From positions 1 to 23,761 of the forward strand of contig DXXQ01000045.1 of NCBI GenBank assembly GCA_019416265.1: DNA of 23,761 nt, given 5' to 3'. The notes beneath the pieces are model-generated. The model ran no database searches and was not told the DNA's origin. It saw only the letters and a list, made by a program, of their open reading frames with translations. The position numbers were made by a program, and so were the translations under genes. The DNA is from Clostridiales bacterium (GTDB lineage Bacteria > Bacillota > Clostridia > Lachnospirales > Lachnospiraceae). Positions 7,395 through 14,834 of the stretch are shown here, one piece after another (within the stretch, counting starts at the first letter, position 1; every line of letters begins with the position of its first letter).

Positions 7395-7409
7395 TCGACC
7401 GGCGGTCGA
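7395..7409. promoter_or_regulatory. TetR operator candidate 2 (perfect palindrome)
   Basis: TCGACCGGCGGTCGA is a perfect 7+1+7 palindrome in otherwise AT-rich DNA, 36 bases before the ATG of the SCP2 gene and just downstream of the predicted transcription start. Size and symmetry fit TetR-family operators. Confidence 0.7.
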
Positions 7410-7445
7410 AAAATAAAATTATAGAAAAACAGAGGTGGGGTCAGT

Positions 7446-7781
7446 ATGACATACGCAGACATTTTTTCGGAGATTAAAACACAGTTTATGGATGTAGATG
7501 TGAGCGATATCCGGGAGCATCTGGCATATCAGTTTAATATTGTCGGAGAAGGAGAGGGAATCTTTTACGTGGAGGTCAAAGAGGGAAAGCTTTATGTGGA
7601 ACCTTATGAATATTTTGACAGAGACGCCATGTTTATCTGCAAGGCAGATACTCTGCTAAAGATCGCAGAGGGAAAACTGGACCCTGTTCTGGCATTTACC
7701 ATGCAGAAGCTGAGAGTCGAGGGAGACCTGGGCAAGGCATTGAGATTCAAGGAGCTTATTGAGAGCAGAGGGAAAAATTAA
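7446..7781 (+). CDS. SCP2 sterol-binding-domain protein
   Basis: A 111-residue single-domain protein of the SCP2-like fold, which forms a hydrophobic tunnel for lipids or acyl chains. Family-like features are the VEVKEGKLYVEP strand pair in the middle and the LKIAEGKLDPVLAFTMQKLRVEGDLGKALRF block at about 70-102, where PxxAFxxxKLxxxGD is the recognisable part. No signal peptide is present, so it should be cytoplasmic. It is the first gene of the TetR-controlled cassette, with GAGGTGGGG at 7432-7440 before the ATG. The hydrolase starts 52 bases after its stop. In this context it could carry the acyl substrate or product of the downstream enzymes; that role is inferred. Confidence 0.85.
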   Translation: MTYADIFSEIKTQFMDVDVSDIREHLAYQFNIVGEGEGIFYVEVKEGKLYVEPYEYFDRDAMFICKADTLLKIAEGKLDPVLAFTMQKLRVEGDLGKALRFKELIESRGKN

Positions 7782-7833
7782 TCGGCTGTCTGCCCTTGGG
7801 AAAACAGATGGGGCAGAGAATTGGGAGTAATAC

Positions 7834-8781
7834 ATGATGAACAGGAAATTGAGCAAAGCTGCAGCTGCGGTTCTGGGACTTCTGGCAGTCTCGGAGGCTG
7901 GAAGCGCCGCTTACTTTTACAGGAGAACAATGAAGAGAAACAAGGTAAAAGTGGAGCGGACAGTAAAGATGGCAGGAACGGACTGGAGCCGTTATATGGA
8001 ACTGATCGGAGAGAGGAAGGCATACATGATGGCGCAGCCTCATGAGGATGTGTATGTGACATCCTTTGACGGACTGAAGCTTCACGGGACGTACTTTCCC
8101 GGAAAGGAACCGAAAACCGTGATCTGTTTCCACGGCTATACCAGCGAGGGACTGAAGGATTACATCGGACTTTCTGATTATTATATGAAAAACGGGTTTG
8201 GCATGCTTCTTGTTGATGAGCGGGCCCATGGGAAAAGCGAGGGCGAATATATCGGCTTCGGCTGCCTGGACAGATGGGATGCCCGTACATGGATCGACTG
8301 GGTGATCGAACATACTTCAAAAGAGGAACAGATTCTGCTCCACGGGATTTCCATGGGAGGGGCTACTGTTCTGATGACAAGCAGTCTCAAGCTGCCTTCC
8401 CAGGTTCGGGGAGTGGTGTCAGACTGCGGCTTTACCTCTCCCAAGGAGGTGTTCAGTCATGTGCTGAACAGTATGTATCATCTGCCGGCGTTTCCGCTGA
8501 TCCAGATCTCGGATTTTGTGAATAAGAGAAAAGCAGGCTACGGACTGGATGAATGTAATGCGGCAAGAGAAGTGCGGAATGCACAGGTGCCCATTCTTCT
8601 GATCCACGGAGACGGGGATCATTTCGTGCCCTGCAGGATGTGCGAGGAAATTTACAGAAACTGTGCGCCCGGCACAAAGAAGCTGATTGTAAAAGGAGCC
8701 AGCCATGCGGAATGTTATTATAAGGATATGGAAGCTTATGAAAATGCCCTGGATGACTTTATTAGAGGAGTGATCAAATGA
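7834..8781 (+). CDS. Alpha/beta hydrolase with N-terminal membrane anchor
   Basis: A 315-residue serine hydrolase. Residues 7-28 form a hydrophobic signal-anchor-like segment followed by basic residues (RRTMKRNK), suggesting attachment to the membrane. The core shows the oxyanion region CFHGYTS (98-104), VDERAHGKSEG (127-137), the nucleophile elbow GISMGG (Ser173), the acid in HGDGDHFVP (Asp262) and His291 in GASHAECY. Similar proteins are annotated as lysophospholipase or acyl-peptidase-like, and substrate cannot be told from sequence. GGGAG at 7823-7827 supports the start at 7834; ATG at 7837 is equally close. Its stop overlaps the next start (ATGA), so it is tightly coupled to the condensation-like gene and may release or trim that product. 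Confidence 0.88.
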   Translation: MMNRKLSKAAAAVLGLLAVSEAGSAAYFYRRTMKRNKVKVERTVKMAGTDWSRYMELIGERKAYMMAQPHEDVYVTSFDGLKLHGTYFPGKEPKTVICFHGYTSEGLKDYIGLSDYYMKNGFGMLLVDERAHGKSEGEYIGFGCLDRWDARTWIDWVIEHTSKEEQILLHGISMGGATVLMTSSLKLPSQVRGVVSDCGFTSPKEVFSHVLNSMYHLPAFPLIQISDFVNKRKAGYGLDECNAAREVRNAQVPILLIHGDGDHFVPCRMCEEIYRNCAPGTKKLIVKGASHAECYYKDMEAYENALDDFIRGVIK

Positions 8782-10181
8782 TGAAAAAGAGAAAAGGATA
8801 TCCTGTATATCCCCTTACTGCAGCACAGAAATTTCATTTCTTTTACCTTGATTTCTGCCCGAATAAGGCTGTGGTAAATATCGGAACAAGTCTTACCATT
8901 GGAACGGACATTGACTGGAACGTACTCAAAGACTCTGTTTATAAAGCATATGAGCGCTGCGATTCCATGCGTCTTCGTTTTGCCCGGGATAAAGAGGGAA
9001 CCTGGTACCAGTATGTGGTGGACAGAGAAGAGCGGGATATTGAATTTGTTGATTTTACGGGAAAAACAATGGAAGAGGCGGAAAAAATCATGCGGGGCTG
9101 GACTGCGGTTCCCTTTAAGCGCCAGGATTCTCCCATGAACCGTATTGTAATGATCAAAACCCCGGATGGCTACAGCGGGATTTACTTTCTGGCAGACCAT
9201 ACCACAATGGACGCACAGTCGCTGATCTGCTTCCTGAAAGATGTTATTGAAATTTACTGCAGCACTTTATTTGAAGAGGTGCCTTTCCCCAAAGATATGG
9301 CATCCTATATCGAACAGCTTGAAAAAGACCTTGCATACGAGAAGGGAAGCAAGGCTCATGCAAGGGATGAGGAATATTTCAAAAAACTGATCGAAGAGTC
9401 TGAGCCGATTTTTAACGGCATTTTGGGGCCGCAGCTTCTGGAGGCAGAGAGGGCGCGCACAGGAAATCCCAATTTAAGAGCGGCAGTCAATGTGTCGGAT
9501 TCTGTGGAGTCTGAGCTGGATATTTTCCATCTGGAGGAGGAGCCTACGAAACGGCTGATGAAGTTCTGTGAAACATATCATGTATCTCTTGCCACCCTTC
9601 TTCTGATGGGGCTTCGGACTTATTTCCAGAAGATGAACGGCAATGACGATGTATCCATCAACACAGCCATTGCAAGGCGGGCGACTCTGAAAGAGAAAAA
9701 GTCCGGCGGTACAAGAATCCATTCCTTCCCGTTCCGGACGATCATTTCCAGGGATAAAACCTTCCTCCAGGGAATTTACCAGATCAGGGACGGACAAAAT
9801 GAGCTCTTCCGCCATGCAAATTATGACCCTGTGGCATATTTTGCCCGGAGAGGCAGCCTGTATCCACATTCAGGGGGACAGACCTATGAGCCCATGTCCC
9901 TTACCTATCAGCCGATGACTCTGAAGGATCAGGGGCTGAGCAAAATCGGGGATATTAAGTATAAGACGAAATGGTATCCCAACGGGGCTACCACCCAGGG
10001 AATGTATCTGACGGTAATGCACCGTCCGGAGGACAATGGCCTTGATTTTAACTTTGAGCATCAGGTGAAGGCAGTGAGCCGTGAGGAACTGGAATACTTA
10101 TATTATTATCTCTGCAAGATTATGTTCAAGGGAATCGAAAACCCGAATCTGAGCATTGATGAGATTATTAAATTGATCTGA
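8778..10181 (+). CDS. Condensation-domain-like acyltransferase (stand-alone, variant HHxxxD motif)
   Basis: A 467-residue protein resembling stand-alone condensation domains and PapA/wax-ester-synthase-type acyltransferases. The N-terminal YPLTAAQKFHFF (10-21) resembles the first C-domain motif. The active-site region is LADHTTMDAQS (138-148): the catalytic second His (His141) and Asp145 of HHxxxDG are kept, while the first His is Asp140 and the final Gly is Ala146. NTAIARRATLKEK (295-307) followed by IHSFPFRTII (314-323) resemble the later C4/C5 regions. Such enzymes join an acyl group from a carrier protein or CoA to an amine or alcohol. The adjacent ACP and ligase supply a donor; the acceptor is unknown. 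GAGGAG at 8765-8770 is the ribosome binding site. The exact chemistry is not predictable. Confidence 0.78.
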   Translation: MMKKRKGYPVYPLTAAQKFHFFYLDFCPNKAVVNIGTSLTIGTDIDWNVLKDSVYKAYERCDSMRLRFARDKEGTWYQYVVDREERDIEFVDFTGKTMEEAEKIMRGWTAVPFKRQDSPMNRIVMIKTPDGYSGIYFLADHTTMDAQSLICFLKDVIEIYCSTLFEEVPFPKDMASYIEQLEKDLAYEKGSKAHARDEEYFKKLIEESEPIFNGILGPQLLEAERARTGNPNLRAAVNVSDSVESELDIFHLEEEPTKRLMKFCETYHVSLATLLLMGLRTYFQKMNGNDDVSINTAIARRATLKEKKSGGTRIHSFPFRTIISRDKTFLQGIYQIRDGQNELFRHANYDPVAYFARRGSLYPHSGGQTYEPMSLTYQPMTLKDQGLSKIGDIKYKTKWYPNGATTQGMYLTVMHRPEDNGLDFNFEHQVKAVSREELEYLYYYLCKIMFKGIENPNLSIDEIIKLI

Positions 10182-10212
10182 TAACAGATTTCAAAAAAGA
10201 AGGAGAAGTACC

Positions 10213-10440
10213 ATGTTTGAAAAATTAGCAGAAATGATCAGTAACTATGTAGAGGTTGAGGCCTGTGACGTAAAACCGGAATCCCGTTTTATGGAGGATC
10301 TGGGATTTACTTCCTTTGACTTTATGAGTATGCTGGGCGAAATGGAAGATGAGTTTGACATTGAGATCGACCAGAATGAGATCGCAGATATCCGCACAGT
10401 GGGCGAGGCTGTGGAATATCTGGAAAAGCTTGGGGAATAA
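10213..10440 (+). CDS. Acyl carrier protein, dedicated
   Basis: A 75-residue acidic four-helix carrier protein. The phosphopantetheine site is LGFTSFDFMSML, with Ser34 as the attachment point. The usual Asp-Ser-Leu is Thr-Ser-Phe here, unlike a housekeeping fatty-acid-synthesis AcpP, which suggests a specialised carrier. The flanking acidic helix (EMEDEFDIEI) is typical of the recognition surface. AAGGAGAAG at 10199-10207 supports the start. It sits between the condensation-like acyltransferase and the AMP-forming ligase, the classic layout for loading an acyl group onto a carrier and then transferring it. A phosphopantetheinyl transferase is not in the window and must act from elsewhere. Confidence 0.9.
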   Translation: MFEKLAEMISNYVEVEACDVKPESRFMEDLGFTSFDFMSMLGEMEDEFDIEIDQNEIADIRTVGEAVEYLEKLGE

Positions 10441-10474
10441 CAGGGAGATTAAGAAAGAGTAGAGGGAAAAAAGA

Positions 10475-11986
10475 ATGATTCTTTGCAGCACAATCCGGGA
10501 GATTTTGGTAAACGCGGCAGAAAAATTCGGCCATGAGCCGGCGATCCGCTATAAGGTGAGCAAAAATGAAGTGGAGGACAAAACCTATCAGGAGTTAAAG
10601 GAAGACAGCGAAAGCTTTTCCAATGTTCTGAAAGGATTAGGGGAGCTGGGACACCACATTGCAGTGATCGGAATGACCTCCTATCCGTGGATGGTTACTT
10701 ATCTTGGAACTGTAAACAGCGGAAGCGTGGCAGTGCCTCTTGACGTATCCCTTCCTGTAGAGGAGGCCTGTGAACTGATTGACAGAGGAGATGTGACAGT
10801 GCTTGTGATCGATGAGGTCCGTAAGGATCTCATGGCTGTGGTAAAGGAGCGCTGTCCGAAGCTGAAATACCTGATTTCCATGCAAAAAGAACAAAGTGAG
10901 GAAGGAATCCTGTCTTTTTCACAGCTTTTAAAGGAAAATCAGGGATGCTTTGACGCTGCGCCTGAGGCAGATTCTCTCTGTACCATCATGTTTACTTCAG
11001 GAACAACAGGGAAAAGTAAGGGGGTAATGCTGACTCACAGAAATCTGGCGGAAAATGCCACATGTCTGGATATGAAAATCCCGGAAAGGGGAACGATCCT
11101 TTCCGTTCTTCCTGTTCACCATGCCTACTGCCTGACAATGGACTTTTTAAAGGGCTTTACCCTGGGAACGACAATCTGCATCAACGATTCCCTGCTTCGC
11201 GTTGCAAAAAATATGAAGCTGTTTCAGCCGGATATGATTCTCATGGTTCCGCTGATGATCGAAACCATGGCAAAGAAGCTTGACGAGGTTAATAATCTTC
11301 CTGCGGAAATCGTGCGTAAAGAAGTTTTCGGTGAAAAGCTCCATACGATCTGCAGCGGCGGCGCTTATCTGAATCCTGCACTGATCGACCTTTTTGAGAA
11401 ATATGGAATTACCATCCAGCAGGGGTACGGAATGACAGAATGTTCCCCTGTTATCAGCACAAATGTAAGCTGGAATATCCGAAAGGACTCCGTAGGTCAG
11501 CTTGTTCCCAACTGTGAGGCAAAGACAGTGGACGGAGAACTTTGGGTACGGGGAAGCAGCGTTATGATGGGCTACTATCAGATGCCGGAAGAAAACGGGG
11601 AAACTCTGGTTGACGGCTGGCTGAGAACCGGGGATCTGGGATATGTGGATGAGGAGAATTTCGTTTATCTGACAGGAAGAAAGAAAAATCTCATCATTAC
11701 CAAAAACGGAGAAAATGTTTCTCCGGAAGAACTGGAAAATAAAATCGGAGAGAACCGCCTTGTTCAGGAAATTCTATGCCGGGAAAGAGAAGGTGTGATT
11801 GAGGCTGAGATTTTCCCTGATTATGAGTATGTAAAAAAACAGGAGATCACAGATGTCAGGGAGGCTCTCCAGAAGGTGATCGACGCCTACAACAAGACGG
11901 CGGCTCCTCACAAAAAGGTTTACAGGCTGAAGATCAGGGAGACGGAATTTGTGAAAACGCCTTCAAAGAAGATCAAGAGATTTTGA
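10475..11986 (+). CDS. AMP-forming acyl-CoA/acyl-ACP ligase
   Basis: A 503-residue member of the ANL (adenylate-forming) superfamily. Core motifs are the P-loop-like TSGTTGKSKG (174-183), YGMTE (318-322), the hinge-region TGD (385-387) and GRKKNLIITKNGENVSPEELE-type segment starting at 401, and the C-terminal KTPSKKIKR with probable catalytic Lys499. Substrate looks fatty-acyl-like from overall similarity to long-chain acyl ligases. Because an ACP gene directly precedes it, loading of that ACP rather than CoA is plausible but inferred; the length is shorter than typical FAAL enzymes, so CoA ligation is also possible. AGAGGG at 10461-10466 supports the start. It is the last gene of the cassette, and no convincing terminator was found after it. 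Confidence 0.9.
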   Translation: MILCSTIREILVNAAEKFGHEPAIRYKVSKNEVEDKTYQELKEDSESFSNVLKGLGELGHHIAVIGMTSYPWMVTYLGTVNSGSVAVPLDVSLPVEEACELIDRGDVTVLVIDEVRKDLMAVVKERCPKLKYLISMQKEQSEEGILSFSQLLKENQGCFDAAPEADSLCTIMFTSGTTGKSKGVMLTHRNLAENATCLDMKIPERGTILSVLPVHHAYCLTMDFLKGFTLGTTICINDSLLRVAKNMKLFQPDMILMVPLMIETMAKKLDEVNNLPAEIVRKEVFGEKLHTICSGGAYLNPALIDLFEKYGITIQQGYGMTECSPVISTNVSWNIRKDSVGQLVPNCEAKTVDGELWVRGSSVMMGYYQMPEENGETLVDGWLRTGDLGYVDEENFVYLTGRKKNLIITKNGENVSPEELENKIGENRLVQEILCREREGVIEAEIFPDYEYVKKQEITDVREALQKVIDAYNKTAAPHKKVYRLKIRETEFVKTPSKKIKRF

Positions 11987-12003
11987 TATTTCGAAAAAAC
12001 CTC

Positions 12004-12032
12004 TTGCAATCCCCATCTACCTATAGTATAAT
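12004..12032 (+). promoter_or_regulatory. Promoter of rplS
   Basis: TTGCAA (12004-12009), exactly 17 bases, then TATAAT (12027-12032). Transcription should begin near 12039, leaving a leader of about 75 bases. Confidence 0.82.
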
Positions 12033-12038
12033 CATCAA

Positions 12039-12112
12039 TGTTGTAAAAAACGATGGTCCTCTGTTGCATTGACAGGCATTAAGAACATCCAGATAAGATA
12101 GGAGAATATAAA
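12039..12112 (+). promoter_or_regulatory. rplS 5' leader, possible L19 autoregulatory leader
   Basis: The untranslated leader contains GATG (12053-12056) able to pair with CATC (12086-12089), enclosing CTGT/ACAG near 12061-12075. Low-GC Gram-positive bacteria are known to carry an L19 leader RNA in front of rplS. I see a compatible stem but cannot match the consensus by eye. AGGAG at 12100-12104 is the ribosome binding site. Confidence 0.35.
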
Positions 12113-12460
12113 ATGAACGAAATTATCAGAAACATTGAAGCAGCTCAGTTAAAAGCTGAAGTACCGCAGTTCAACGTAGGTGACACAGTAAGAGTACACG
12201 CTCTCATCAAAGAGGGTAACCGTGAGAGAATCCAGATTTTCGAAGGTACTGTACTTAAGAAACAGGGTGGAAGCACAAGAGCTACTTTCACAGTAAGAAA
12301 GAACTCTAACGGCGTTGGCGTTGAGAAAACATGGCCGCTCCACTCCCCACATGTATCTAAAGTAGAAGTTATCCGTTATGGTAAAGTTCGCCGTGCGAAA
12401 CTGAACTACTTAAGAGACCGCGTAGGTAAAGCAGCTAAGGTTAAAGAGCTCGTTAAATAA
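12113..12460 (+). CDS. rplS: 50S ribosomal protein L19
   Basis: A 115-residue basic protein, full length for bacterial L19. Recognisable blocks are FNVGDTVRVHALIKEGNRER near the N-terminus, the IQIFEGTVL strand, and the C-terminal YGKVRRAKLNYLRDRVGKAAK. It sits at the interface of the ribosomal subunits near the 23S RNA bridge. It has its own promoter (12004-12032) and is closed by a terminator at 12481-12512. The genes after it (lepB, rbgA, rnhB) are its usual Firmicutes neighbours. RbgA is itself a large-subunit assembly GTPase, so the grouping joins a ribosomal protein with ribosome biogenesis. Codon choice is visibly more biased than in neighbouring genes, as expected for high expression. 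Confidence 0.98.
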   Translation: MNEIIRNIEAAQLKAEVPQFNVGDTVRVHALIKEGNRERIQIFEGTVLKKQGGSTRATFTVRKNSNGVGVEKTWPLHSPHVSKVEVIRYGKVRRAKLNYLRDRVGKAAKVKELVK

Positions 12461-12480
12461 TTTCATGATTTAAAAGAGAA

Positions 12481-12512
12481 GGGACAATAACTTGGGTATT
12501 GTCCCTCTTTTT
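12481..12512 (+). terminator. Terminator/attenuator between rplS and lepB
   Basis: GGGACAATA (12481-12489), a seven-base loop, TATTGTCCC (12497-12505), then TCTTTTT. It ends 19 bases before the lepB ATG. No promoter was seen between the hairpin and lepB, so lepB and the genes after it may depend on read-through, making this an attenuator that lowers lepB relative to rplS. Confidence 0.88.
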
Positions 12513-12530
12513 CCATTATTTGGAGGATCT

Positions 12531-13115
12531 ATGAAAAAAGACTGGAAAGAAAATAAGAAGCTCCAGGATGCGAAAGAGAAGCTGGAGAATAAAAAAGTAC
12601 GGAACATTCTGATGTGGGTGTTTGAAATTACGGCAACCCTTGTCATTGCTGCCATGGTGGCGATCATTATGTTTCAGTCTGTGACCATGCAGGAAAGTTC
12701 CATGGAGCCTACCTTATCGGTGGGTGATAAATATTTCATGAACCGTATGGCGTACAAGGTATCTTCCCCGAAGCGAGGAGATATCATTGTGTTTAAAACA
12801 AATGCCAGCGACGATGCGGCGCTTCATATCCGAAGAGTGATCGGCCTTCCGGGGGAAACCATCCAGATCGCAAACGGAAGGATCCTGATCGACGGAGAGA
12901 CTTATAAGGAAGGCAGGGATTTTCCTGCCATCAGCAATGCCGGACAGGCTTCGAATCCGATTTCTCTGGAAAGCGGAGAATATTTTGTCCTTGGGGACAA
13001 CAGAAATAACAGCGAGGACAGCAGGCACGGAGATATCGGAATTGTGAAGAAGCGTTACATAACAGGAAAACTGTGGTTTACAATTTTCCCTGTAAAAAAG
13101 ATAGGATTTTTGTAA
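12531..13115 (+). CDS. lepB: Signal peptidase I (catalytic Lys position occupied by Arg)
   Basis: A 194-residue type I signal peptidase that cleaves signal peptides outside the membrane. It has a Lys-rich cytoplasmic start, one TM helix (about 25-48), the nucleophile box SSMEPTL (Ser57), box C/D KRGDIIVF (81-88) and HIRRVIGLPGE (99-109), and box E GDNRNNSEDSR (155-165). In the family the residue before Arg-(I/V)-(I/V)-G-x-P-G is the catalytic Lys; here codon CGA gives Arg101. The rest of the active-site framework is intact. The ATG at 12531 is chosen because GGAGG (12522-12526) precedes it; an upstream in-frame start at 12492 falls inside the terminator hairpin and lacks a ribosome binding site. 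rbgA follows 31 bases after the stop. Confidence 0.9.
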   Translation: MKKDWKENKKLQDAKEKLENKKVRNILMWVFEITATLVIAAMVAIIMFQSVTMQESSMEPTLSVGDKYFMNRMAYKVSSPKRGDIIVFKTNASDDAALHIRRVIGLPGETIQIANGRILIDGETYKEGRDFPAISNAGQASNPISLESGEYFVLGDNRNNSEDSRHGDIGIVKKRYITGKLWFTIFPVKKIGFL

Positions 13116-13146
13116 AAGATAAAATTTCTGAAAGGTTAGGTAAACT

Positions 13147-14004
13147 ATGAACGTACAGTGGTACCCAGGTCATATGACCAAGGCAAAGAGACAGATGCAG
13201 GAAGACATCAAGCTTATCGACCTGATCATTGAGCTTGTAGATGCCCGTGTGCCTCTTTCCAGCAGAAACCCGGATATCGATGAACTGGGCAAAAATAAAT
13301 CCCGTCTGATCATCTTGAATAAGTCGGATCTCGCAGATGACAGACAGAATGAAAAATGGAAGAAGTTTTTTGAAGAGAAGGGCTTCTTTGTGGTAAAAAT
13401 AGACTCCCGAAGCAAGGCCGGTATGAAGGCGATCCACAACGTGATCCAGGAGGCCTGCAAAGAGAAGATCGAGAGAGACAGAAAACGCGGTATTAAAAAC
13501 CGTCCGATCCGCGCCATGGTAGTGGGGATCCCCAATGTGGGCAAATCCACCTTTATCAACAGCTTTGCGGGAAGAGCCTGTGCCAAAACAGGAAACAAGC
13601 CGGGAGTGACAAAGGGGAAACAGTGGATCCGCCTGAATAAAGGGGTGGAGCTTCTGGATACTCCGGGAATCCTCTGGCCGAAATTTGAAGATCAGCAGGT
13701 GGGAATGCGCCTTGCCTTTGTCGGCTCCATTAAGGACGATATTTTGAATATGGAAGAGCTTGCCCTGGAGCTGATCGAATATCTGAGAACAAATTATCAG
13801 GGACTGTTAGCCGGCCGTTATCAGATCTCGGAGGAAGGAACTGCCGTTTCCGTTCTGGAAGAAATCGCCAGAGTCAGAGGCTGTCTCAAAAAGGGTGAGG
13901 AGCTTGATTATGCAAAGGCTTCTGCGCTTTTGTTTGACGAATTCCGTTCCGGAAAGATCGGACATATTACGCTTGAGTGGGTACCGGCAGAAGAGAAGGA
14001 ATAA
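13147..14004 (+). CDS. rbgA: Ribosome biogenesis GTPase RbgA (YlqF)
   Basis: A 285-residue circularly permuted GTPase needed for late 50S subunit assembly. The G motifs come in permuted order: G4 NKSD (58-61), then G1 GIPNVGKST (127-135), a G2 Thr near 155, and G3 DTPG (171-174). The N-terminus WYPGHMTKAKRQM is the family signature, and a helical C-terminal RNA-binding region (about 200-285) follows. Length matches Bacillus YlqF. It lies downstream of rplS and lepB and four bases before rnhB, as in other Firmicutes. The ribosome binding site is modest (AAAGGTTAGG, 13131-13140). Confidence 0.96.
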   Translation: MNVQWYPGHMTKAKRQMQEDIKLIDLIIELVDARVPLSSRNPDIDELGKNKSRLIILNKSDLADDRQNEKWKKFFEEKGFFVVKIDSRSKAGMKAIHNVIQEACKEKIERDRKRGIKNRPIRAMVVGIPNVGKSTFINSFAGRACAKTGNKPGVTKGKQWIRLNKGVELLDTPGILWPKFEDQQVGMRLAFVGSIKDDILNMEELALELIEYLRTNYQGLLAGRYQISEEGTAVSVLEEIARVRGCLKKGEELDYAKASALLFDEFRSGKIGHITLEWVPAEEKE

Positions 14005-14007
14005 CGA

Positions 14008-14763
14008 ATGAATACTATCAGTGAGATCAAGGCCGAGTTTGCCGCTGCAGATATCAGCGGTTACCCGGCTTTCTGTGAAAAATACAAGGATGATAAAAGA
14101 AGCGGGGTTCAAAAGCTGATTCAGCAGTGCCATAAGAAAGAGGAGGCTCTGGAGGCGGAGAAGCAGCGCACAGAGGCCATGAAGGCATATGAACGCAAAT
14201 ATGAGCATCTGGGATATCTCTGCGGCATTGACGAGGTGGGAAGAGGCCCTCTTGCAGGCCCTGTGGTGGCCTGTGCAGTGATTCTGCCCAGGGATTGTCA
14301 GATCCTCTATCTCAACGATTCCAAGAAGCTTACTGCGGCGAAGCGGGAGGAGCTCTACCAGGTGATCATGAAAGAGGCTGTAGCGGTAGGCATTGGCATG
14401 AGGGGGCCGGGAAGGATTGATGAGATCAATATTCTTCAGGCCACTTATGAGGCAATGAGGGATGCTGTGGCTGATCTAAAGGTGACGCCTCAGCTTCTGT
14501 TAAACGATGCAGTGAACATTCCGGGGATCACCATTCCCCAGGTGCCGATCATTAAGGGTGACGCCAAAAGCGTTTCCATTGCTGCAGCGAGTATTGTGGC
14601 AAAGGTGACAAGGGATAGAATGATGGAGGAGTATGACAGGCTGATGCCGGAGTATGATTTTGCCTCCAACAAGGGATACGGCTCCCAGACACATATTGAG
14701 GCTTTAAAGAAATACGGCCCCACCCCGATCCACAGGGCAAGCTTTATCAAAAAATATATCTGA
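14008..14763 (+). CDS. rnhB: Ribonuclease HII
   Basis: A 251-residue type 2 RNase H that cuts RNA in RNA/DNA hybrids and single ribonucleotides in DNA. The catalytic core begins with CGIDEVGRGPLAGPVVACAV (Asp75, Glu76 as metal ligands), followed by LLLNDAV (Asp167) and the conserved block GDAKSVSIAAASIVAKVTRD (184-203). The C-terminal NKGYGSQTHIEALKKYGPTPIHRxSF pattern is typical. The first 70 residues are a helical extension, as in Bacillus RnhB. The start at 14008 is three bases after the rbgA stop, with AGAAGGA at 13994-14000. Confidence 0.96.
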   Translation: MNTISEIKAEFAAADISGYPAFCEKYKDDKRSGVQKLIQQCHKKEEALEAEKQRTEAMKAYERKYEHLGYLCGIDEVGRGPLAGPVVACAVILPRDCQILYLNDSKKLTAAKREELYQVIMKEAVAVGIGMRGPGRIDEINILQATYEAMRDAVADLKVTPQLLLNDAVNIPGITIPQVPIIKGDAKSVSIAAASIVAKVTRDRMMEEYDRLMPEYDFASNKGYGSQTHIEALKKYGPTPIHRASFIKKYI

Positions 14764-14834
14764 GACGTTTGGCTGAGAGAAAGCGGAAGAAAAATACAAA
14801 AGATACCCACACCAAAGGAAAGAGAAGGATATCT

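Noticed and set aside
7208..7462. 84-codon minus-strand frame in the tetR intergenic region
   Set aside because: It covers the operators, both promoters and a hairpin, and would start inside the SCP2 gene; it has no ribosome binding site.
12492..12530. Upstream start for lepB
   Set aside because: The in-frame start lies within the rplS terminator hairpin, without a ribosome binding site; GGAGG at 12522-12526 supports the ATG at 12531.
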